DNA of 64,000 nt from CAMCXE01 sp046347475 (GTDB lineage Bacteria; Pseudomonadota; Gammaproteobacteria; Pseudomonadales; Cellvibrionaceae). Each line of letters starts with the position of its first letter. Within the stretch, counting starts at the first letter, position 1. Location of the stretch: NCBI GenBank assembly GCA_046347475.1, contig JAXMGD010000005.1, positions 1 to 64,000 of the forward strand. The letters run 5' to 3'. The translations under genes and the position numbers were made by a program. Of this stretch, positions 55,264-64,000 are shown in pieces. A model generated the notes under the pieces. That model did no database searches and was not told where the DNA came from. It saw only the letters and a list, made by a program, of their open reading frames with translations.

Positions 55264-55808
55264 ATAGATCGTCCCCTCTTTGATGTTATTCCTGCTTCAA
55301 CAGCAGACCTTTTTTATCGTTTGCGCTGCTTTTTGAGCTTCTATCTAAGGATTTACCGATTGCTCGATTGCGCTTAGTTAAGAGTCAAACCACCTAAGCC
55401 CCCTCCGTAGGTTGAAGTGATTTGTTGCAAGGATGCGCGCTAGGTCTCAGTGTGAACCTCAAAGAATGACGCTTTGGCCGCTGCGATCAGCACTGCCACC
55501 TGCGACAGGCATTTGTTAACAGGCAAAAGGTGTTTGCGAGGGGGCCATCTAGGCTGGGTTTTATTATGTCGATAATCGTCTTGCAAAAGCGCGAATCAAT
55601 AGTCAGTTCGACAAGATCACTAAAAAGACTATCAATCGCAACCGATTTTAAGGGGCAAAGATAGAGGTGAATTTCTGTAATGGCTCAGTCTGAGGTGTTG
55701 ATGGTGATGGTATCGGAAGGAAAACTTAATGAGCCAAGATGGCCGAAGAATCAACAAGCGATGTTTGCCGCATCGAGCAAAGCGCACAAGTACTAAAGAG
55801 GAGTTAAA
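55264..55808. other. Non-coding stretch upstream of the large secreted protein
   Basis: About 545 bases between the start of the 1284-residue gene and tRNA-Asp. No supported ORF or repeat; it should hold the promoter of the large gene and the 3' end of the tRNA transcript. Confidence 0.45.
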
Positions 55809-55885
55809 TGGCGGACCGGACGGGGCTCGAACCCGCGACCTCCGGCGTGACAGGCCGGCATTCTAACCAACTGAACTACCGGTCC
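55809..55885 (-). tRNA. tRNA-Asp (GUC)
   Basis: 77 bases including encoded CCA. Acceptor stem GGACCGG/CCGGTCC, discriminator G, anticodon loop CTGTCAC giving GUC, and T loop TTCGAGC. Almost the same as E. coli tRNA-Asp in the D and anticodon arms. Co-transcribed after tRNA-Val. Confidence 0.97.
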
Positions 55886-55957
55886 AAGGTAGGTTGCGGC
55901 CTAGCCGCTTATTGTTCCCAACACCTAAGGCGATGACCCAATATGCACACACTTAAT

Positions 55958-56033
55958 TGGTGGGTGGTACAGGGATCGAACCTGTGACCTACAGCTTGTA
56001 AGGCTGCCGCTCTCCCAGCTGAGCTAACCACCC
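55958..56033 (-). tRNA. tRNA-Val (UAC)
   Basis: 76 bases including encoded CCA. Acceptor stem GGGTGGT/ACCACCC, anticodon loop CTTACAA giving UAC, T arm ACAGG/CCTGT with TTCGATC. First tRNA of the pair. Confidence 0.97.
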
Positions 56034-56058
56034 AAAGCGCCTGTGTCAGGAGCCGCGC

Positions 56059-56086
56059 ATTCTAACGACTTACATCCGCTCGTCAA
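56059..56086 (-). promoter_or_regulatory. Promoter of the tRNA-Val/Asp operon
   Basis: Read on the minus strand: -35 TTGACG, 16-base spacer, -10 TAGAAT, followed by a GC-rich discriminator (GCGCGGC) typical of stringently controlled stable-RNA promoters, and an AT-rich UP-like stretch upstream. The tRNA begins ~25 bases after the -10. Confidence 0.75.
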
Positions 56087-56226
56087 TAAAAATTATTGAA
56101 ATCTAAGGAATTTATTTACTTCTGAGAATCCTAAGCGGGGCGGAAATCGCAACGCAATTCCCACTCAGCTAAACCCGCGCTGCTATAATCCGGGCCCATT
56201 TTGCCCTCAACACCTAGGCACCCTCT

Positions 56227-56745
56227 ATGTTTCGAGCCTTAGTCTTTGTTCTGGTTTATGTATCGACCGCCGCCGTATGGGCCGCTATTGATACCTTTGA
56301 TTTCAGCAGCGAGGAAAATCGTGAGCGCTATTCGGTTTTGGTCGATGAGCTGCGCTGCCCCAAATGTAAAAACAATAATCTTTCCGGCTCTAATTCTATG
56401 ATCGCCATGGATCTCAAACGGGAGATTCACACCATGGTAGAAGAGGGCAAAACCAATCAACAAATCGCCGATTTCATGGTGGCTCGGTATGGCGATTTTG
56501 TACTCTACCGCCCGCGCGTCACCAGCCAAACCGCTCTGCTGTGGGGTGCCCCTATAGGCCTCTTTGTAGTGGCGCTGATCGTGGTTATCACCCTGGTACG
56601 CGGCCGCGCCCGGGCTCTGAAGGTAGAGCAGGGGGCGGTTTTAAGCGCGGAGGAGCAAGCGCAGCTGGCACGCTTGACCCAATTCGACTTAACCAAGGCC
56701 GATAAGCCCACTCAATCCAATCACTCAACACCACATCAAGGGTAA
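56227..56745 (+). CDS. ccmH: Cytochrome c maturation protein CcmH
   Basis: 172 residues. Signal peptide, then the heme-ligation thioreductase motif LRCPKCKNNN (the family LRCxxC), and a C-terminal membrane helix (LLWGAPIGLFVVALIVVITL). Keeps apocytochrome thiols reduced for heme attachment in the periplasm. Directly followed by ccmI; other ccm genes are not present upstream, where the tRNAs lie. Confidence 0.93.
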   Translation: MFRALVFVLVYVSTAAVWAAIDTFDFSSEENRERYSVLVDELRCPKCKNNNLSGSNSMIAMDLKREIHTMVEEGKTNQQIADFMVARYGDFVLYRPRVTSQTALLWGAPIGLFVVALIVVITLVRGRARALKVEQGAVLSAEEQAQLARLTQFDLTKADKPTQSNHSTPHQG

Positions 56746-56749
56746 ATCT

Positions 56750-57997
56750 ATGACGATGGCAGTATTTGCAGGGCTGGTGCTATTAGCCTTTGGGTTTATC
56801 TTCTGGCCCTTGTTGCGCCGCTCCTCCTGGCAGGCCCGCTTGCAGGCTGATACCGAGCAGGACGCCACCCAGGCGGTGTTGTATCAAGAACATCTGGCTG
56901 ATCTGGAAAAATCCCTGGCGATTGGGGAGATTAATCAGGAGCAATTTGAGCAATTAAAAGTTGAGCTGCAGCGCACCATGATCGCTGAGACCGAGGTGGT
57001 TGCAGCACCGGCGCCGCGCAATGTCGGTGGCCTTTGGGCGCTGATAGCGGTGGCCGTAGCGGTTCCGGTGGGCGCCTGGGGTTTTTACCATCACCTAGGG
57101 GCCAAGGAGGATTGGGAGATTTACCAACTATTGCAAACCCAGCGCAATCTGCCGGAAGGTGATGCCAATTTCGAGAAAATTACCCAGGAGCTGATCGATA
57201 AATCCCGCGCCCGGGTGGAGGAAAAGCCCAAAAGCCCGCAGTTGATTTACATGCTGGCAAGCTTTGCCATGGGTAATCAGGACCTGGCCCAAGCCGAGCT
57301 GTACTACCGCAAATTATTGGCCCTAGAGCCGCGCTCCCCGCAGATACTGGCTGAGCTTGCCCAGGTATTGTTTGTCAAATCGCAAAATGTGGTCACCGCA
57401 GAAGTGCGCGATATGGTGAAGGCCGCCCTGAGCATAGCGCCTAATATTCCTACCGCCCTGAGCCTTGCGGGCATTGATGAGTTTCAACAGGGCCAATTTC
57501 AAAAAGCCATCGACTATTGGTCCCGTGCATTGCCCATGATTGATCCTGAATCCCAGGGTTACAAAGCCCTCGCGGGGGGTATTGAAAAAGCCAAGGTGAG
57601 CCTGGCGGCGGCCGGTGGCCCAGCCGCTGAGCCTGCCAAAGTGGCTGGCCCAGGACCGAGCATTGAGGTGAGTGTCAGCCTTGGCAGCAATACACAAGTC
57701 AGCCCTGGCGATACAGTATTTGTCTACGCCCGCGCCTGGCAGGGGCCGAAAATGCCTTTGGCCATCGCTAAGTTTCCCGTCAGTGAATTACCTAAGACGG
57801 TGCGCTTGGATAAATCTATGTCTATGGCGCCCGGCATGGATCTAACCACGGCGCCCCAACTGGAAGTGGTCGCACGGGTTTCTAAATCCGGCAGCCCCAT
57901 GGCCGCTCCAGGCGACTGGCAGGCCGCCCAGGGGCCTTTGACGCTGCCCGATATCAAAGCGCCCCTGGCGCTGGTGATTGAAAGTCAGATCCAGTAG
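56750..57997 (+). CDS. ccmI: Cytochrome c maturation protein CcmI (CycH)
   Basis: 415 residues. Two N-terminal membrane helices (~2-20 and ~94-115), a linker with leucine-zipper-like sequence between them, and a periplasmic TPR domain (~150-280; QDLAQAELYYRKLLALEPRS) that binds the apocytochrome C-terminus. The C-terminal ~115 residues form the CcmI beta domain. Starts 4 bases after ccmH. Confidence 0.92.
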   Translation: MTMAVFAGLVLLAFGFIFWPLLRRSSWQARLQADTEQDATQAVLYQEHLADLEKSLAIGEINQEQFEQLKVELQRTMIAETEVVAAPAPRNVGGLWALIAVAVAVPVGAWGFYHHLGAKEDWEIYQLLQTQRNLPEGDANFEKITQELIDKSRARVEEKPKSPQLIYMLASFAMGNQDLAQAELYYRKLLALEPRSPQILAELAQVLFVKSQNVVTAEVRDMVKAALSIAPNIPTALSLAGIDEFQQGQFQKAIDYWSRALPMIDPESQGYKALAGGIEKAKVSLAAAGGPAAEPAKVAGPGPSIEVSVSLGSNTQVSPGDTVFVYARAWQGPKMPLAIAKFPVSELPKTVRLDKSMSMAPGMDLTTAPQLEVVARVSKSGSPMAAPGDWQAAQGPLTLPDIKAPLALVIESQIQ

Positions 57998-58005
57998 TCA
58001 TGTGT

Positions 58006-58032
58006 AAAAAGGCGGCCTGGGCCGCCTTTTTT
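58006..58032 (+). terminator. Intrinsic terminator after ccmI
   Basis: Stem AAGGCGGCC/GGCCGCCTT with a two-base loop, followed by T6 on the + strand and an A run on the left. It ends the ccmHI transcript. Confidence 0.92.
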
Positions 58033-58163
58033 ATGCTGTGTATCGCTCACCCGAATACTTCTTGTATCGAATCAACGTCTCAAGCCGAGCCCAATTTGGT
58101 TGCCAGGTTTCCCTCGTTGGTTGGAACGGCACCTGCGTCTTGGGCGCAGGCAAGGGATTCAAC

Positions 58164-58955
58164 CTAAAACAAGTAGACCGCTGCTAAGCCTAGGCTGCCT
58201 GAGGTCTTTTCTTCCACTAAGGGGCTGTCTAAAAACACGGCGCCGTTTAATACATCTGCGCGAATAAACGCCCCCAGCCAGTAGTGGCCGAAATTGCGTT
58301 TGAGCGAAATTTTGCCCATAAAACCGCTGTATCCAGCGCGGGCTTGGTAGGCGGGACGAGAGGTGGTGGCAAAAGCAGGCGCCACACTGTAGTAATAATC
58401 GTGGTAGTCCTCGCTGGCCCACATGGGGCCTAGATTGAGGCTGCCGATCCAGGAAAACATGGGTTTGCGCCAAGTGAGTTTGGGGCTAAAAGTATAGCCT
58501 TGGTGACCAAAGCCTTCGGAACCGAAGGTATATACCGAGCGCAGGGGCAAGCGCAGGGACCAGCCGTCATTCATGGTGCTACCCATGAATGCCCAATTCA
58601 CCGATGGGCCAATTTCAAATGCTGAGTTTAATTGCGGCATGCCAGCGCGCAGCGGATTATCTTCGCTGTCGCCATTGAGGGCGGCGTCCGCTGAAATGTT
58701 AAATTCCAACTGATCACTCCAGCGGTATTCGCCGCGGGCACCGTCGCGGTCGATTTTTAAATAATCACCGTTATACATCACGAACGGAATCGGCAGAAAT
58801 TGTGTTTGGTAGTAGGAAGAGCCGCGATAATCCGCCAGGGTTTGACTGCCCAAGCCTAAGCCAAACTGCCACTTGGGCTGAGGTTCTGCGGCCGTCTCGG
58901 CCTGCGCGCACAGGGCGCTTAAACTGGTGAGCAGTAACACTAAAGGCTTAATCAT
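58164..58955 (-). CDS. MipA/OmpV family outer-membrane protein
   Basis: 263-residue precursor with a signal peptide (LVLLLTSLSALCAQA). Beta-barrel of the MipA/OmpV family: FGLGLGSQTLADYRGSSYY, FLPIPFVMYNGDYLKIDRDG and an aromatic C-terminus (AAVYLF). In E. coli MipA scaffolds a transglycosylase complex; others respond to envelope stress. Single gene, convergent with ccmI. Confidence 0.85.
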   Translation of the reverse strand: MIKPLVLLLTSLSALCAQAETAAEPQPKWQFGLGLGSQTLADYRGSSYYQTQFLPIPFVMYNGDYLKIDRDGARGEYRWSDQLEFNISADAALNGDSEDNPLRAGMPQLNSAFEIGPSVNWAFMGSTMNDGWSLRLPLRSVYTFGSEGFGHQGYTFSPKLTWRKPMFSWIGSLNLGPMWASEDYHDYYYSVAPAFATTSRPAYQARAGYSGFMGKISLKRNFGHYWLGAFIRADVLNGAVFLDSPLVEEKTSGSLGLAAVYLF

Positions 58956-59035
58956 GGCGCAAGAGTCCGAAGGGTGTGGGGCGAATCACGCCATCTCGTT
59001 TTGATGGTGAGGCGTCTAACAATTGACTAACAAGC

Positions 59036-59063
59036 AAAAAAAAACCCGCCGCAGCGGGTTTTT
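59036..59063 (-). terminator. Intrinsic terminator after pnp
   Basis: Stem AAAACCCGC/GCGGGTTTT on the minus strand followed by a long T run (A9 on the + strand), 17 bases after the pnp stop. It ends the infB-pnp transcript. Confidence 0.9.
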
Positions 59064-59079
59064 ACAGCGCTTTGGAACA

Positions 59080-61215
59080 TTATTCCGAAGCGGCGTCTTC
59101 CTCTTGGGCTACCGGCGCAACAGGCTCAGGTGCTGGCAGAGTCTCTTTGATGGAAAGCTTAATGCGGCCGCGGTTATCTACGTCCAAACACTTCACTTTG
59201 ACCACCTGGCCTTCTTTTAGGTAATCCGACACAGCATTCACGCGCTCATGGGCGATTTGCGAGATATGCACTAAGCCGTCTTTACCCGGTAAGAAGTTAA
59301 CGAACGCACCGAAGTCTACGATACGAACCACTGTGCCTTCGTAAATAGCGCCAATTTCCGCTTCGGCCGTAATAGCCAAAATACGGTCGGTAGCAGCTTG
59401 CAGGCCGTCGCCATTGCTGGCGTAGATCTTAACGGTACCGTTATCGTCGATATCGATAGACGCGCCGGTCTCTTCAGTGATGGAGCGAATGGTGGCGCCG
59501 CCTTTACCGATGATGTCGCGAATCTTATCGGGGTCTACTTTCATGGTGTGGTATTGCGGCGCGTTGGAGGACAGAGTCGCGCGCGGCTTGGCAATCACAG
59601 CATTCATTTCAGCAAGAATATGCAGACGCGCTTGCAGGGCTTGTTGCAGAGCGATCTCCATGATCTCTTCGGTGATGCCTTGGATTTTGATGTCCATTTG
59701 CAGTGCGGTAACACCGTTGGCAGTACCGGCCACTTTAAAGTCCATATCACCCAAATGATCTTCATCGCCGAGGATGTCGGTCAATACAGCGAATTTATCA
59801 CCTTCTTTCACCAAGCCCATGGCGATACCGGCCACAGGGGCTTTCATGGGTACACCGGCGTCCATCAGCGCAAGGCTGGTGCCGCACACGGAGGCCATGG
59901 AGCTTGAACCGTTGGATTCGGTAATTTCACTCACTACGCGAATGCTGTAGGGGAAATCAGCATCGCTAGGCAGCATGGGCGCAACACCGCGGCGGGCCAA
60001 ACGGCCGTGGCCGATTTCACGGCGGCCAGTGGCACCCATACGGCCGCACTCACCGACGGAGAAGGGTGGGAAATTGTAGTGCAGCATGAAGCCTTCTTTG
60101 CGCTCGCCCTCTAAGCCTTCGACCAGCTGAGCATCGCGAGGTGAGCCTAGGGTGGCTGCTACCAAGGCTTGGGTTTCGCCGCGTGTAAACAGGGCAGAGC
60201 CGTGCACGCGAGGCAATACGCCGATTTCGATATTCAGGCCGCGCACGGTTTTGTTGTCGCGGCCGTCAATACGCGGTTCACCGGCCACAATGCGGCCGCG
60301 CACCAGGTTGTATTCGAAGGTTTCAAAGGCTTCTTTAACCTGCTCTGGTGTGAAAGCGGCGCCTTCAGCAGCCAATTGCGCCACAGCTTCGCTGCGCAGT
60401 TTGGACAATGCATCGTAGCGAGCGGCTTTATCGATAATGCGGTAGGCATCGCCGATCTGGGCGCCTACAGCGGCAGCCAGAGCAGCTTTTAATTCGGTGT
60501 TCTCAGCGGCTGGCTGCCAGTCCCATGCGGGTTTGGCGGCGTCACGGGCCAGTTCGTTAACGGCTTGAATAACGGCTTGCATCTCTTGGTGAGCAAACAA
60601 TACGGCGCCTAACATTATGTCTTCGGGCAGTTCGTTGGCTTCTGATTCCACCATCAAAACGGCGTTTTGGGTACCGGCTACCACCATGTCCAGCTCGGAG
60701 CTGAGCAATTGGCTGTTGGCGGGGTTGAGCAGGTAGCCGTCTTTAACGGTGTAACCTACGCGTGCAGCGCCTATGGGGCCGTTAAAAGGAATACCGGAGA
60801 TGGCCAGGGCAGCAGAAGTGCCGATCATGGCGGCTATATCGGGATCCTGGTCTTTCTCAACAGACAGGACGGTACAGACAACCTGTACTTCGTTTAAAAA
60901 TCCTTCGGGGAATAGCGGGCGGATGGGGCGGTCGATCAGGCGTGAGGTCAGGGTTTCTTTTTCGCTAGGGCGACCTTCACGTTTAAAAAATCCGCCGGGA
61001 ATACGGCCTGCGGCGTAGGTCTTTTCTTGGTAATGGACAGATAAGGGGAAAAATCCTTGGCCGGGGCTAGCTTGTTTGGCGCCCACAACGGTACACAAAA
61101 CGCGGGTTGCGGCGATGCTGACGACAACGGCACCGGTCGCTTGACGGGCGATGCGCCCGGTTTCTAGGGTTACGGTTTCTTTACCGTATTGAAATTGTTT
61201 TATTACAGGATTCAC
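59080..61215 (-). CDS. pnp: Polyribonucleotide nucleotidyltransferase (PNPase)
   Basis: 711 residues (E. coli 711). Two RNase PH domains (GSALFTRGETQALVAATLGS, DFPYSIRVVSEITESNGSSS), KH domain (~555-615; IRDIIGKGGATIRSITEETG) and S1 domain (~620-690; YEGTVVRIVDFGAFVNFLPG). 3'-5' phosphorolytic exonuclease and part of the degradosome. GTG start at 61215 with AAGGAT upstream. Follows rpsO as usual. Confidence 0.97.
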   Translation of the reverse strand: MNPVIKQFQYGKETVTLETGRIARQATGAVVVSIAATRVLCTVVGAKQASPGQGFFPLSVHYQEKTYAAGRIPGGFFKREGRPSEKETLTSRLIDRPIRPLFPEGFLNEVQVVCTVLSVEKDQDPDIAAMIGTSAALAISGIPFNGPIGAARVGYTVKDGYLLNPANSQLLSSELDMVVAGTQNAVLMVESEANELPEDIMLGAVLFAHQEMQAVIQAVNELARDAAKPAWDWQPAAENTELKAALAAAVGAQIGDAYRIIDKAARYDALSKLRSEAVAQLAAEGAAFTPEQVKEAFETFEYNLVRGRIVAGEPRIDGRDNKTVRGLNIEIGVLPRVHGSALFTRGETQALVAATLGSPRDAQLVEGLEGERKEGFMLHYNFPPFSVGECGRMGATGRREIGHGRLARRGVAPMLPSDADFPYSIRVVSEITESNGSSSMASVCGTSLALMDAGVPMKAPVAGIAMGLVKEGDKFAVLTDILGDEDHLGDMDFKVAGTANGVTALQMDIKIQGITEEIMEIALQQALQARLHILAEMNAVIAKPRATLSSNAPQYHTMKVDPDKIRDIIGKGGATIRSITEETGASIDIDDNGTVKIYASNGDGLQAATDRILAITAEAEIGAIYEGTVVRIVDFGAFVNFLPGKDGLVHISQIAHERVNAVSDYLKEGQVVKVKCLDVDNRGRIKLSIKETLPAPEPVAPVAQEEDAASE

Positions 61216-61256
61216 TTTTTTATCCTTCGATTCGATAAATACATCGGACTAAAAAT

Positions 61257-61284
61257 AAAAGTGCCCGCTTAAGGCGGGCACTTT
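61257..61284 (-). terminator. Hairpin between rpsO and pnp
   Basis: AAAGTGCCCGC/GCGGGCACTTT stem followed on the minus strand by TTTTATTTTTAG. Resembles the attenuating terminator between rpsO and pnp in E. coli, where readthrough and RNase cleavage control PNPase. Confidence 0.82.
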
Positions 61285-61287
61285 GGC

Positions 61288-61557
61288 TTAGCGGCGTAAA
61301 CCCAGCTTTTGGATCAGCGACGAGTATCGTGTGCTGTCTTTGGACTTTAAGTAGTCCAGTAGATTACGGCGCTGGTTAACCATACGGATCAAGCCACGGC
61401 GAGAGTGGTGATCTTGTTTATGGCCTTCGAAGTGGGATTGCAGTTTGTTGATGTTGGCAGTCAACAGAGCCACTTGTACTTCCGGAGAACCGGTATCGTT
61501 AGCGGAAGTTTGGTGTTCTTTTAAGATTGCTGCTTTTTCAGAGGCAGAAAGTGCCAT
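61288..61557 (-). CDS. rpsO: 30S ribosomal protein S15
   Basis: 89 residues. ALSASEKAAILKEHQTSAND, TGSPEVQVALLTANINKLQS, HSRRGLIRMVNQRRNLLDYL. Binds 16S rRNA early in 30S assembly. GAGGAAA lies just upstream of the ATG. Confidence 0.97.
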   Translation of the reverse strand: MALSASEKAAILKEHQTSANDTGSPEVQVALLTANINKLQSHFEGHKQDHHSRRGLIRMVNQRRNLLDYLKSKDSTRYSSLIQKLGLRR

Positions 61558-61684
61558 GGGTATTTCCTCATTTACGGTTTAGATGAATATGCACCCCGAC
61601 ACGCTAAAAAATGTGGGGAATTCCGGCCTAACCGCGCATATTGACAGTTAGGTCGCCGTGTAGGGCACTCGTTACCAGCTGCCG

Positions 61685-62626
61685 CTAAACACTTTGGACG
61701 AGGCGTTTAGGGTTAATTAACCCGTCATCGCCAATTTCGCCAAGGCCTAAAAACCTTCCGTCCGAGCGAAAGACGCGCACTCTATCACCTTGCTGCCCCA
61801 AGCGGTAGACCCGCAAGTCCATCACGCCCTGGCCCTTCATAAAGTAATAGGCGCTATTGTCCTCAAGGCTGAGTTTTGGCAATGCTTCTATGGCGGCATC
61901 CAGCGCCAGTAGGTGATGGTCTAAGGTTTCAGGCCCCTGTTGCCCGCGCTCTGCAGCTAGCGTGTCGAGGTCTATGGCTTGCGCAATAGTGAAGGGCCCG
62001 GCCTGGGTGCGGTGCAGTTGTACTACGTGGCCGCCGACGCCGAGAGCATCGCCTAAGTCAGAGGCGATGGAGCGAATATAGGTGCCTTTGCTGCAGTGGA
62101 TGTCCAATACCAATTCAGCCGCCGGGCCCTGGTTGAAGGCCAATAAATCAAGGCTATAAATAGTCACCGGGCGGGCAGGGCGCTCAATCTCTACGCCCTC
62201 GCGGGCCAGTTTATAGAGCGGGCGGCCTTGATGTTTAAGGGCCGATACCATGGGCGGCACTTGTAGAATGGGGCCGCGAAAGGCTTCTAAGGCGTGGTTG
62301 ACTTGATCCAGTGTGATGGCGCTAGCATCCACACGGCTGATTTCCGCCCCCTCGCAATCACAGGTATCGGTGCGCACACCCAATTGCACCCGCGCTTGGT
62401 AGCGTTTATCGGCGTCCAACAGATGGGAAGAAAATTTGGTGGCTTCACCAAAACACAGAGGTAATACGCCAGTGGCTAAGGGGTCTAGGCTACCGGTGTG
62501 GCCTGCTTTGTTGGCGAAAAACAGGTGTTTAGCCTGTTGCAGCGCGCGGTTAGAGGTTATGCCGTGGGGTTTATTGAGAATAAGTAGGCCGTTTACCACC
62601 CGGCCATAATGTTTACTGCGGCCCAA
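61685..62626 (-). CDS. truB: tRNA pseudouridine(55) synthase TruB
   Basis: 313 residues (E. coli 314). Catalytic Asp in GHTGSLDPLATGVLP; TruB motifs GLLILNKPHGITSN and CSKGTYIRSIASDLG; C-terminal PUA-like domain. Makes pseudouridine 55 in the T loop. The TTG start at 62626 is supported by GAGGA 7-9 bases upstream, lying across the rbfA stop. Confidence 0.95.
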   Translation of the reverse strand: MGRSKHYGRVVNGLLILNKPHGITSNRALQQAKHLFFANKAGHTGSLDPLATGVLPLCFGEATKFSSHLLDADKRYQARVQLGVRTDTCDCEGAEISRVDASAITLDQVNHALEAFRGPILQVPPMVSALKHQGRPLYKLAREGVEIERPARPVTIYSLDLLAFNQGPAAELVLDIHCSKGTYIRSIASDLGDALGVGGHVVQLHRTQAGPFTIAQAIDLDTLAAERGQQGPETLDHHLLALDAAIEALPKLSLEDNSAYYFMKGQGVMDLRVYRLGQQGDRVRVFRSDGRFLGLGEIGDDGLINPKRLVQSV

Positions 62627-62629
62627 GGC

Positions 62630-63025
62630 TTATTCCTCGTCGGAGCCAGTGTCGTGCTGGTGGGCCTTGTCGGCGGCCACCGCTTTATCAATCAGCTGGC
62701 TGAGGGCTTGGCCTTTAATGGAGGCTTCGTCGTAATAAAAAAACAGACGCGGGCTGATGCGCAGGGCTACATCTTTACAGACTATGCCCCGCAGGAAGCT
62801 TGCGGCCTTGTTGAGTATTTCAACCGCTTGACGGCAGCGGGCGGCATCCTGCTCGCCGACCAAAGTGAAGTACACCTTGGCCATGGTGAGGTCTTTAGCC
62901 ACCACCACGGCGTTAATGTTCACCATACCTAAGCGCGGGTCGCGCACTTCATTGGGGATCGCCTGGGCGAGGCTGCGTTGGACTGCGTCAGCTACGCGGT
63001 CAGAGCGTTTAAACTCTCGTGCCAT
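62630..63025 (-). CDS. rbfA: Ribosome-binding factor A
   Basis: 131 residues. REFKRSDRVADAVQRSLAQA, DPRLGMVNINAVVVAKDLTM and a KH-like fold. Helps 16S 5' end maturation of the 30S subunit. Between infB and truB in the usual order. Confidence 0.95.
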   Translation of the reverse strand: MAREFKRSDRVADAVQRSLAQAIPNEVRDPRLGMVNINAVVVAKDLTMAKVYFTLVGEQDAARCRQAVEILNKAASFLRGIVCKDVALRISPRLFFYYDEASIKGQALSQLIDKAVAADKAHQHDTGSDEE

Positions 63026-63043
63026 AACAAAAGGCGGGCGCGC

Positions 63044-64000
63044 TTAGAGCGAGCGCGCCACCTCCTTCACTTCGTACACTTCGATCTGATCGCCCACTTT
63101 TACTTCGTAGTTCTTCACGCCGATACCACATTCCATACCATGGCGCACTTCGGCTACGTCATCTTTAAAGCGGCGCAGTGATTCCAATTCACCTTCGAAG
63201 ATCACCACGTTATCGCGCAGTACACGAATACGTTTGTTGCGGTAGACCGTACCTTCCAACACCATACAACCAGCCACCTGGCCGAATTTGGGCGAGCGGA
63301 AGGTGTCGCGCACCTGGGCGATACCCAGAATAGTCTCCACGCGCTCGGGGTCGAGCATGCCGGAAAGGGCGGCTTTCACTTCGTCGATCAGCTGGTAAAT
63401 GATGCTGTAATAACGAATATCCACGCCTTCGCGTTCAGCCAATTTGCGCGCACTGCCGTCGGCGCGCACGTTAAAGCCCACCACAATGGCCCGGGTGGTC
63501 ATGGCCAGGTTGATGTCGTTTTCGGTAATGCCACCGACGCCATCACCCACAATGCGCACTTCCACTTCGTTGTTGCCCAGCTCCAATAGTGCTGCGTTGA
63601 TGGCTTCTAAGGAGCCGCGCACATCGGTTTTCACCACCACAGAGAGGGTTTTCTTCTCGCCTGCGGCAATGTTGGCGAACATGTTTTCCAGCTTGGAGAC
63701 CTGGGTGCGCGCCATGCGTTCTTCGCGCTCTTTAACGGCACGGAACTCGGATACTTCGCGGGCTTTACGCTCATCGGACACCACGGCGAAATCATCACCC
63801 GCATTGGGAGCCACGTCTAAACCGAGAATCTCCACGGGTACAGACGGGCCAGCTGCTTTGATTTGGGCGCCATGTTCATCCACCATTGCACGCACGCGGC
63901 CAAAGCTTTGGCCGGCCAGCACCATATCGCCGGTTTTCAGTTCACCGTTTTGTACTAATAAGGTCGCCACTACACCGCGGCCTTTATCCATGCGCGATTC
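63044..64000 (-). CDS. infB: Translation initiation factor IF-2, C-terminal part (cut by the right window edge)
   Basis: The last 318 codons only. The frame stays open to the right edge (ESR precedes MDKGRGVVATLLVQNG), so the GTPase domain lies outside. Visible are domains II to IV, with RGSLEAINAALLELGNNEVE, IRYYSIIYQLIDEVKAALSG, and the initiator-tRNA-binding barrel ending GDQIEVYEVKEVARSL. Confidence 0.96.
   Translation of the reverse strand, partial: ESRMDKGRGVVATLLVQNGELKTGDMVLAGQSFGRVRAMVDEHGAQIKAAGPSVPVEILGLDVAPNAGDDFAVVSDERKAREVSEFRAVKEREERMARTQVSKLENMFANIAAGEKKTLSVVVKTDVRGSLEAINAALLELGNNEVEVRIVGDGVGGITENDINLAMTTRAIVVGFNVRADGSARKLAEREGVDIRYYSIIYQLIDEVKAALSGMLDPERVETILGIAQVRDTFRSPKFGQVAGCMVLEGTVYRNKRIRVLRDNVVIFEGELESLRRFKDDVAEVRHGMECGIGVKNYEVKVGDQIEVYEVKEVARSL

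Overview
The window looks like chromosomal DNA from a marine or soil gammaproteobacterium related to the Cellvibrionaceae. The reasons are a GH9 cellulase with a pure poly-serine linker, further secreted proteins with Ser-rich linkers, a FecI/FecR-controlled TonB receptor, PEP-CTERM sorting, and gammaproteobacterial-type isc, yjf, ccm and infB-pnp clusters. This placement is inferred from gene content and linker style only. No rRNA, CRISPR array, transposase or prophage gene was seen.

Layout. 1-10 kb: the 3' part of a GH9 endoglucanase, a double-FHA protein, topB and hrpA. 10-17 kb: an outer-membrane porin behind a Pho-box-like promoter, mlaA, a PilZ protein, an HsbR/HsbA-like phosphatase and STAS partner-switching pair with a lipoprotein, a coiled-coil membrane-anchored protein, and a ricin-type lectin. 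17-21 kb: a CoA-transferase pair, a GabD-like dehydrogenase, then a hairpin-dense non-coding stretch. 21-25 kb: a five-gene minor-pilin operon with an unusually large PilX-like member. 25-31 kb: a TPR response regulator, argA and a GGDEF-EAL protein. 31.7-36.7 kb: a complete yjfIJKLMC-type cluster (PspA-like protein, DUF2170, DUF2491, DUF350, DUF1190 lipoprotein, ATP-grasp ligase) with a divergent DUF6471 gene. 36.8-41.8 kb: a PEP-CTERM protein and a receptor-sigma-FecR unit. 42-51.3 kb: suhB, trmJ, then iscRSUA-hscBA-fdx-iscX with twin IscR sites in front and a small membrane gene inserted before iscX, followed by a homologue of the tRNA-queuosine mannosyltransferase (QTMAN/GTDC1, DUF3524). 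51.4-55.3 kb: a 1284-residue secreted protein built from three long repeats. 55.8-58 kb: tRNA-Asp and tRNA-Val, then ccmH-ccmI. 58-64 kb: a MipA-family protein and the pnp-rpsO-truB-rbfA-infB block, read leftward, with infB cut by the right edge.

How it fits together. Most of the window is core metabolism and information processing in conserved operons. The less understood parts are the yjf cluster (probably envelope stress or a peptide-ligation modification), the minor-pilin operon, the triplicated secreted protein, and the structured intergenic DNA at 20.6-20.95 kb and 31.3-31.5 kb. Several start codons were moved inward from the longest open frame because a ribosome binding site or a stop-start overlap supports the shorter form.
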